Part shown: piece by piece, positions 58,901 to 64,000 of the stretch
Position numbering within the stretch: position 1 is the stretch's first letter
Layout: every line of letters begins with the position of its first letter
Assembly (NCBI RefSeq): GCF_964186625.1
Contig: NZ_OZ075108.1
Coordinates: forward strand, 2,696,501-2,760,500
DNA length: 64,000 nucleotides
Direction of reading: 5' to 3'
From: Asticcacaulis sp. MM231
GTDB lineage: Bacteria > Pseudomonadota > Alphaproteobacteria > Caulobacterales > Caulobacteraceae
The notes under the pieces: model-generated
The model's input: only the letters and a program-made list of their open reading frames with translations
Told to the model about the DNA's origin: nothing
Database searches by the model: none
Position numbers and translations under genes: made by a program

Positions 58901-61900
58901 GGTGGAGGTCAGGCCCGTGAGGGCCGTCGTCGTCAGGGCCGTCACAGCCGAGGTCGTTAGCGAACCGATACGTGTCACAGCCAGGCCAGACAGGTTGGTC
59001 GAGGTGATCGCGGCCGCCTGATCGGCGCTGAGGGCCTTGATGGCCACAGTGGTCAGAGCGTTCAGTTGCGTCGAAGTCAGGGCCGCCGTCTGGGTCGAGG
59101 TCAGGGCACCGATCTGGCCGGAGGTCACGCCGCCGACCTGGGCCGAGGTCAGCAGGGCGAGGTTCGTCGTGGACAGTTGCGCCAGGTTGTTGGCGCCGAG
59201 CGCGGTGATCTGGGCCGAGCTCAGCTTACCGAGCTGCGTCGAGCTGAGCGTGCCAGCTTCGGTTGTCGTCAGGCCACCGATCGCGGTCGTCGTCAGGGCG
59301 GCCAGCTTGGTTTCGGTCAGGCCCGTGATCTGGGTTGTGGTCAAGGCGCCCGCTTGAGCCGAGGTGATGCCGGACAGGGCGACGGCGCTCAGGGCGTTGA
59401 GCTGATCTGTGCCAAGCGCGGCCAGTGACGTCGTGGCGATACCGCCGACCTGCGCGGCGGTCAGACCGCTGAGCGCTGTCGAGGTGATGGCGCTGAACTG
59501 CGTTGAAGTCAGGTTAGAGAGCTGGGTCGTGGTCAGCTTGCCGACCTGCGCCGAAGTAACACCGGCCAGTTGTGTCGTGGAAAGCGCCGTAATGTCATCG
59601 GTCGAGAAGGTCGAGATCGTGGCGGCGGTCAGGGCGCCAAGCTGGGTCGAGGTCAGGGTTCCGACCTGAGTCGAGGTCAGGCGCTCGACCTGGGTCGCAT
59701 TCAGGCCGCTCAGTTGCGAGGTTGTCAGCACCCCGACATCGGTCGTGTTCAGATCGGTAAAAGCCGTAACGTTCAGCGCGTTCAGTTGCGTGGCCTTGAG
59801 ATCAACCATCTGGGTCGAGGTCAACGAGCCGATCTGCGTGCTGTCGAGCGCCGCCAGAAGCGCTGTGTTCAGAGATTGCAAACGGGTGGTGTCGAGGCCA
59901 GAAATCTGTGTGGTCGTCAGGCCAGTCGCCTGGGTCGTCTTGAGGGCAGTGATGGTGGCGCTCGTCAGGCTGTTAAGTTGCGTCGTAGTCAGCGCACCGA
60001 GTTGATCGGTGGCGAAGGCGCCGAGTTGCGCGGCCGTCAGACCCACCAGTTGCGTGGTTTCAAGATTGGCGATGTTGGTGGTGTTAAGATTGGCAATCTG
60101 CGCGGTCGAGAGACCGGCGACCTGGGTCGAGGTCAGACTGTCGAGTTCCGTCGTCGTCAGCCCACCAATCGCCGTCGAGGTCAGGGCGTTGAGCTGCGCC
60201 GTCTTGAGCGACTGCATCTGAGCCGTACTGAGCGTGGCGATCTGGGTTTCATCCAGGGCCGCGATCGCACCGGTAGTCAAGGCCGACAGAACCGTCGTCG
60301 CCAGACCCGCCATCTGCGTGGTGGTCAGGGCTTCCGCCAAGGTCGCATTGAGGCCGGCAACCGCCACCGTGGTCAGCTTGTTGAGCTGATCGGTCGAGAG
60401 GGAGGCGATTTGCGTGGTCGAGAAGCCCCCTACCTGCGTGGCACTCAGGCCGAGCGCCTGGGTCGCTGACAGACCGGTCAGGGCCGTAGTCGTCAGGGCA
60501 TTGACAGCGGCCGAAGTCAGCGCGCCGATGCGGGTTACAGCCAGGCCCGACAGGCCGGTCGAGGTGATGGCACCCGCCTGACCCGCGCTGAGCGCCTTGA
60601 CGGCGACCGTGGTCAGGGCGTTCAATTGTGTCGAGCTCAGGGCCGCTGTCTGGGTTGAGGTCAGCGCGCCGATCTGCGCGGAGGTGACGCCACCGACCTG
60701 CGCAACGGTCAGCAAGGCCAGATTCGTAGTGGACAGTTCCGCCAGATTGGTGGCACCGAGCGCCGTCACCTGCGCCGAGCTGAGCTTGCCGATCTGGGTG
60801 GTGGTCAGGTTATCGACTTCGGTTGTGGTCAGGCCACCGATGGCCGTGGTACTGAGCGCGCCGATCTTCGTTTCATTGAGGCCGGCGATTTGCGTCGTCG
60901 TCAGGTTGGCCACCTGAGTCGAGGTGATGGCGGCGACCGCGACGTTATTGAGGGCGTTGAGCTGATCGGTGGAAAGTGCCGCCAGCGAGTCGGTGGCGAT
61001 GCTGGACAGTTGCGCGCCGGTCAGGCCGCCCAGCGCGGTCGTGGTCAGGGCGGTGAACTGCGTCGAGTTGAAACTACCCAATTGCACGTTGGTCAGACGC
61101 GACACTTGTGCCGAAGTGATGCCCGCGATCTGTGTCGTCGTCAGGGCGTCAATATCCGCCGTGGAGAAGGTCGAGATATTGGTGGCAGCGATCGAACCGA
61201 TCTGAGCGGCATCAAGCGCACCGATCTGGGTTTCAGTCAGGCGCTCGACCTGAGTCGAGTTGAGGCCCGCCAGTTGCAGGGTCGTCAGGGCGCCGACATC
61301 GGTCGTGGTCAGATCAAGGAAGGCCGTACCATTCAAGGCGTTAAGCTGGGTCGTCTTGAGCAGCGCGACCTGCGTGCTCGTGAACGAACCAACCTGCGTG
61401 CTGTCCAGCGCGGTCAGGAGCGTGGTGTTGAGCGCCTGCAGGCGCACGGTGTCGAGGCCGGAAAGCTGCGTGGTGGTCAGGCCGGTCGCCTGGGTGCTCT
61501 TGAGGGCGGCGATTGAGACGGCGGTCAGACCGTTGAGCTGGGTGGTGCTGAGCGCGCCTAGTTGATCGGTGGCCAGAGCGCCCGCCTGAACGGCGGTGAG
61601 CGAGCCGAGTTGCGTCGTCGTAAGCGCTGCGGCGTCAGTCGTCGTAAGGCCAGCCAGCGCGGCCGTGCCGATGGCGACCAACTGCGAGGTCGAAAGCGTG
61701 GTGGCCTGCGTCGTGGTCAGGGCGCCGATTGAAGTGGCGTTGAGGCCACCAATCTGCGTAGCGGTCAAGGCCGAGATCACCGTGGTGGCGAGCGCGCCAA
61801 TTTCGGCGCTCGACAGGCTGTTGAGGTTGGTGGTCGAGACCGATTTGAGCTGGGTAGCCGTCAGCTCGCCGATCAGCGTTGTCGAGACATCATTGAACTG

Positions 61901-62527
61901 CGTCGTGCTCAGGGCGGCAATGGCGACGGTGCTGAAACCCTGCACCTGTGTCGAACTCAGGGCCAGCAGCGAGGTCGAGGTCAAGGCACCGATAGCAGTA
62001 GCACCGAACGCGCCGAGCTGCGCCGTCGTCAGGCCGGAAAGCTGGGTCGTGGTCAGGGCGCCGACTTCAGCCGTGGTCAGGCCGCGAATTTGCGAGGTCG
62101 AGAACTTGCCAACCTGATCCGAGGTCAGTGCCGCGAACTGCGTGGTGGTCAGGTTGCTGATTTCAGAAGCGGTAAGACCGGAGAGCTGGGTGGTGTCGAG
62201 CGCGGCGATCGCGGTGCTGGAGAAGGCCTCCAACTGGGCGGTCAGCAAAACCGAGAGCTGAGAACTGGTAAAGGCGACCGCACCGGTCGCCAGGAAGGTA
62301 ATCTGATCGGTGGTAAGCGCCTTGACCTGGGTGGTCGTAAGCGACTTGAGCTGGGTTGTACTGAGAGCGCCAATCTGGGTGGTCGAGAGGACCGCAACCC
62401 CGGAGGTTGACAGCGCGCTGATCTGAGTCGTTTTCAGTTCGGCCAGTTGACTGGTCGACATGTTCTGAATGAACGCGTTGCTAAGCTTCGAAATTTGTGC
62501 TGCAGACAGCCCGCTGATAGATGACAC
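55955..62527 (-). CDS. Giant octapeptide-repeat protein (about 273 Thr/Gln-rich octads)
   Basis: 2,190 residues built nearly throughout of an 8-residue unit with consensus x-x-[LF]-[ST]-[ST]-[TAD]-Q-[LIV], for example GALTTTQL SGLTTAQL GAF. There are no cysteines or tryptophans that I noticed and very few aromatic or charged residues. The regular hydrophobic positions 3 and 8 with Thr/Ser between suggest a beta-solenoid or similar stacked fold. On top of the 24-bp period there is an exact 1,560-bp (520-residue, 65-octad) higher-order repeat in three tandem copies, about 56990-61600. There is no signal peptide, so export by a type I or other system, or a cytosolic role, are both open. Start is GTG with AGGGG upstream. 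I do not know its function; a surface or adhesive role is a guess. Confidence 0.85.
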   Translation of the reverse strand: MSSISGLSAAQISKLSNAFIQNMSTSQLAELKTTQISALSTSGVAVLSTTQIGALSTTQLKSLTTTQVKALTTDQITFLATGAVAFTSSQLSVLLTAQLEAFSSTAIAALDTTQLSGLTASEISNLTTTQFAALTSDQVGKFSTSQIRGLTTAEVGALTTTQLSGLTTAQLGAFGATAIGALTSTSLLALSSTQVQGFSTVAIAALSTTQFNDVSTTLIGELTATQLKSVSTTNLNSLSSAEIGALATTVISALTATQIGGLNATSIGALTTTQATTLSTSQLVAIGTAALAGLTTTDAAALTTTQLGSLTAVQAGALATDQLGALSTTQLNGLTAVSIAALKSTQATGLTTTQLSGLDTVRLQALNTTLLTALDSTQVGSFTSTQVALLKTTQLNALNGTAFLDLTTTDVGALTTLQLAGLNSTQVERLTETQIGALDAAQIGSIAATNISTFSTADIDALTTTQIAGITSAQVSRLTNVQLGSFNSTQFTALTTTALGGLTGAQLSSIATDSLAALSTDQLNALNNVAVAAITSTQVANLTTTQIAGLNETKIGALSTTAIGGLTTTEVDNLTTTQIGKLSSAQVTALGATNLAELSTTNLALLTVAQVGGVTSAQIGALTSTQTAALSSTQLNALTTVAVKALSAGQAGAITSTGLSGLAVTRIGALTSAAVNALTTTALTGLSATQALGLSATQVGGFSTTQIASLSTDQLNKLTTVAVAGLNATLAEALTTTQMAGLATTVLSALTTGAIAALDETQIATLSTAQMQSLKTAQLNALTSTAIGGLTTTELDSLTSTQVAGLSTAQIANLNTTNIANLETTQLVGLTAAQLGAFATDQLGALTTTQLNSLTSATITALKTTQATGLTTTQISGLDTTRLQSLNTALLAALDSTQIGSLTSTQMVDLKATQLNALNVTAFTDLNTTDVGVLTTSQLSGLNATQVERLTSTQVGTLTSTQLGALTAATISTFSTDDITALSTTQLAGVTSAQVGKLTTTQLSNLTSTQFSAITSTALSGLTAAQVGGIATTSLAALGTDQLNALSAVALSGITSAQAGALTTTQITGLTETKLAALTTTAIGGLTTTEAGTLSSTQLGKLSSAQITALGANNLAQLSTTNLALLTSAQVGGVTSGQIGALTSTQTAALTSTQLNALTTVAIKALSADQAAAITSTNLSGLAVTRIGSLTTSAVTALTTTALTGLTSTQALGLTSSQVNGLTTTQVASLSTDQINKLTTLAVSGLNTTLAEALTTTQVSGLATTILSSLTTGAIAALDQTQIATLSTAQMQALKTAQLNALTSTAIGGLTTTELDSLTSTQVAGLSTTQIANLNTTNITNLETTQLAGLTGAQLGSFATDQLSALTTTQLNSITALALGALKSTQSTGLTTTQLSGLDTTRLQALNTTLLTALDATQVDSLTSTQVGLLKTTQLNAINATSFSGLTTTDVSALTTLQLAGLNSTQVERLTSTQVGGLSSDQLGALTAATISTFSTDDIDALSTTQLAGVTSAQVGKLTTIQLSALNSTQFGAITSTALAGLTSLQVGGIATNSLAALTTDQLNSLAATALAGITSTQVANLTTTQISGLTETKLAALSTGALGGLTTTDIGLLSTTQLSKLSAVQVGALGATNFAELTTTKINALTATQLAGVSSQELAALTSTQVGALTSTSLNALTTLALKSLTADQAGAITSTGLSGLAVTRISSLTTAAVNALTTTALTGLTSTQALGLTSSQVGALTTTQISSLSTDQINKLTAAAVAGLNATLAESLTTTQVGGLATTLLSALTTGAIAALDETQIATLSTAQVQSLKVPQLNALTATAVAGLTTTEVGGLTTAQLTGLTATQAGNLTSTQLGVLLSTQLGALTTASIAVLDATDIGAIDSTQLAGLGALQIGALNATAFAGLSTTKLGALTTAQVAGITSSDLVALTTTQLSSLGSTQIGAISTRTLSALTETTFGGLSTTQLGGLTQTQLSTLTETALNGLTTTQLANLTTTQLGGMKASQLASLTSDQLAGLTSTQLGSLSTTVIAGLNATQANSLTTTQFSGITDTQLPGLSTTVFGSLSTSVIDALTTAQIGLITATELKSMSTAQLAAADQTQLSAISTTAIAGLSATQIGSLSTTQLTLLSTSQIGALTTSAITGLTTDQIPSLSTTQITGITAIQLSAFSDAQLESLTDAQQLAL
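56990..61660 (-). repeat. Three tandem copies of a 1,560-bp super-repeat inside the octad gene
   Basis: Landmark sequences recur at exactly 1,560-bp spacing: GAGAAGGTCGAGAT at about 58043, 59603 and 61163; and GATCGGTCGAGAG-type sequence at about 57269, 58829 and 60389. 1,560 is 65 times 24, so the unit is a whole number of octads and keeps frame. Copies differ by scattered substitutions, so the triplication is not brand new. Outer limits are approximate. Confidence 0.85.
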
Positions 62528-62652
62528 AACTCAACCCCTACATTTCCCAACCACTTGAATTAAGCAGTTTATTAATCTTTAAAGTAAACTTTTGATTAAC
62601 TTTGCCGTAGCGTCACAAAATACAACCCAAGAGCACCCAAACTGTAACAGGC

Positions 62653-63591
62653 TCAGAGGTTCAGCTCGCTCTTGAAATAGGCGATGGTATGTGCCAAACC
62701 CTCGTCCAGCATGACGTTGGGTTGCCAGCCGAGCTTTTCCCGTGCCAGTGAGATATTGGGCTGACGCTGACGGGGATCGTCCTGCGGCAAGGGTTTATGA
62801 ACCAACTCGCTGCCCGCCCCTGTCAGCCGGATAACCTTTTCGGCCAGTTCCTTCATGGTAAACTCGACCGGATTACCGATATTAATCGGGCCGGTGACCT
62901 CATCCGGGCTGTCCATGAGCTTGACCATGCCCTCGATCAGATCATCGACATAACAGAAACTGCGCGTCTGGTCGCCCGTGCCGTAAAGCGTGATAGGCTC
63001 ACCGCGCAGGGCCTGCACGATGAAGTTGGACACCACGCGCCCGTCATTCGGGTGCATGCGCGGGCCATAGGTGTTGAAGATGCGCATGACCTTAATACGC
63101 AGGTTATGCTGGCGGTTATAATCGAAAAACAAGGTCTCGGCGCAGCGCTTGCCCTCATCATAACAGGCGCGCGGTCCTTGCACGTTGACGCGGCCCCAGT
63201 AATCCTCGGTTTGCGGATGGACTTCCGGGTCGCCGTAGATTTCGCTGGTCGAGGCCTGAAGGATCTTGGCCTTTGTACGACGGGCCAGGCCCAGCATGTT
63301 GATCGCGCCGAGAACACTCGTCTTGGTCGTCTGGACCGGGTCGAACTGGTAATGCACCGGCGATGCCGGACAGGCCAGGTTGTAGATCTCATCAACCTCG
63401 ACATAGAGTGGGAAGGTGATGTCGTGACGCATCACCTCGAAATAGGGATTGCTCATCAGGTGAGCGACATTCTTGCGCTGGCCGGTGAAGAAGTTATCGA
63501 CACACACCACATCGTCACCACGCGCCAGCAGGCGCTCACACAGGTGCGAACCGAGAAACCCCGCGCCGCCCGTTACCAAAATCTTCTTCAT
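62653..63591 (-). CDS. UDP-glucuronate decarboxylase (UDP-xylose synthase)
   Basis: 312-residue extended short-chain dehydrogenase. NAD motif GGAGFLG (residues 8-14), the catalytic YDEGK ([13 protein letters not shown], about 145), the family-specific [17 protein letters not shown] (about 73-89) and [20 protein letters not shown] are diagnostic of UXS. It decarboxylates UDP-glucuronate to UDP-xylose, a precursor for surface polysaccharide, or in the arnA-like branch gives UDP-4-keto-arabinose; length and motifs favour the former. AGGGGA precedes the ATG. Ends 125 bases before the octad gene's start on the same strand. Confidence 0.92.
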   Translation of the reverse strand: MKKILVTGGAGFLGSHLCERLLARGDDVVCVDNFFTGQRKNVAHLMSNPYFEVMRHDITFPLYVEVDEIYNLACPASPVHYQFDPVQTTKTSVLGAINMLGLARRTKAKILQASTSEIYGDPEVHPQTEDYWGRVNVQGPRACYDEGKRCAETLFFDYNRQHNLRIKVMRIFNTYGPRMHPNDGRVVSNFIVQALRGEPITLYGTGDQTRSFCYVDDLIEGMVKLMDSPDEVTGPINIGNPVEFTMKELAEKVIRLTGAGSELVHKPLPQDDPRQRQPNISLAREKLGWQPNVMLDEGLAHTIAYFKSELNL

Positions 63592-63698
63592 GCTATCCCC
63601 TCGGCTTACCTATGCGCCGTATTTTCCTGTCTGGCGCTTTGCCACGAGTTCGCCACATTTGCCGAACTTAATTCAGCATCGACACGCACCATAAAAAA

Positions 63699-63726
63699 CA
63701 GCAACCGCGTGAAAACGCGGTTGCTG
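63699..63726 (-). terminator. Rho-independent terminator of the TonB-dependent receptor gene
   Basis: On the minus strand the stem CAGCAACCGCGT / ACGCGGTTGCTG (12 bp, 4-base loop) is followed by TTTTTTAT. It lies 25 bases beyond the receptor stop codon. Confidence 0.9.
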
Positions 63727-63750
63727 CAAGTTGCACACAAACTGTAACTT

Positions 63751-64000
63751 TTAGAAATCGGCGGTGATGCCCACCATAATCGTGCGACCAAGCGTATCAT
63801 AGGCGCTGGCATAGGTGTTGCCATTGGCCGTGCCGGTGAGCACGTTCGACGCCAGAACCGGTGGATCCTTGTCAAACAGGTTGTTGATACTGGCCCGGAC
63901 GCTATAACGGCCGGCGAATTTGTAGCTGCCGGAAAGATCAATATAGTTATAGGCCTTGATCTCGCTGTTGAGTGTGCTGGTGGTTCCGGCAAGGTAAGCA
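63751..64000 (-). CDS. TonB-dependent outer-membrane receptor, C-terminal end
   Basis: The last 83 residues of a gene that continues past the window. The segment IDLSGSYKFAGRYSVRASIN then NLFDKDPPVLAS is the classic C-terminal barrel signature of TonB-dependent receptors, and the protein ends GRTIMVGITADF with the terminal Phe used for outer-membrane insertion. This sub-type with a DKDPP turn is common in Caulobacterales and sphingomonads, which have many such receptors. The substrate cannot be told from this part. Confidence 0.9.
   Translation of the reverse strand, partial: AYLAGTTSTLNSEIKAYNYIDLSGSYKFAGRYSVRASINNLFDKDPPVLASNVLTGTANGNTYASAYDTLGRTIMVGITADF

Noticed and set aside
55955..62527. 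24-bp periodic repeats as a CRISPR array
   Set aside because: There are no unique spacers, the period is one codon-phased octad, and a single 6.5-kb reading frame runs through it.

Overview
The window is 64 kb of GC-rich chromosomal DNA from an alphaproteobacterium, most likely of the Caulobacterales (an Asticcacaulis or Caulobacter relative). The evidence is gene content and order: the run pyrB - catalytically dead pyrC' - plsY - dprA - topA, a CcrM-type GANTC context, tamA-tamB, a TonB-dependent receptor, and many dispersed GC-rich palindromes between genes. This is inference from the sequence; no 16S gene is present. I found no tRNA, rRNA, CRISPR array, prophage or classical insertion sequence.

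Layout. 1-9.4 kb: tail of an AEC transporter, a PEP mutase/isocitrate lyase-family enzyme, the pyrimidine genes pyrB and pyrC' with a small AT-rich foreign-looking gene wedged between them, plsY, a DUF559 nuclease sitting between two inverted palindromic arms, a broken dprA, and topA. 9.4-12.2 kb: a small AT-rich gene and the alkylation-damage operon ada - 2OG oxygenase - alkB. 12.4-18.9 kb: tamA-tamB. 18.9-21.4 kb: moaD-moaE-moaC and a short CapD-type sugar dehydratase. 21.5-27.9 kb: cytochrome bd oxidase (cydA-cydB-cydX, the last only 40 aa) divergent from its assembly exporter cydD-cydC. 27.9-33.1 kb: TetR regulator divergent from an OMF-MFP-EmrB tripartite efflux operon, with two operators around the promoter. 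33.3-35.1 kb: a plant-type asparaginase and a frameshifted polysaccharide deacetylase.

35.3-41.5 kb holds a complete tyrosine degradation set: aminotransferase, 4-hydroxyphenylpyruvate dioxygenase, homogentisate dioxygenase, fumarylacetoacetase, maleylacetoacetate isomerase and a small Rieske protein. 41.6-46.8 kb: an RhtA-like exporter, an orphan paaC, an XRE-cupin regulator and the threonine degradation pair kbl-tdh, with a perfect palindrome in front of kbl. 46.9-55.8 kb looks like one lysine/pipecolate-to-crotonyl-CoA pathway: imine reductase, LysR regulator, pipecolate-type oxidase, semialdehyde dehydrogenase, glutaryl-CoA dehydrogenase, CaiB/BaiF CoA-transferase and a ThDP enzyme that would fit as a 2-oxoadipate decarboxylase.

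56-62.5 kb is one giant gene for a 2,190-residue protein built almost wholly of 8-residue Thr/Gln-rich repeats; about 4.7 kb of it is three tandem copies of an exact 1,560-bp (65-octad) unit. The window ends with a UDP-glucuronate decarboxylase and the end of a TonB-dependent receptor.

Two themes cut across the region. First, a family of nested palindromes occurs many times between genes, supplies ribosome binding sites and even a C-terminal tail to neighbouring genes, and in one copy carries the DUF559 nuclease exactly at its centre. Second, four conserved genes (pyrB, dprA, a deacetylase, an aldehyde dehydrogenase) carry single-event frameshifts; two lie exactly in what would otherwise be a GANTC methylation site, so sequencing error at methylated bases must be excluded before calling them pseudogenes.
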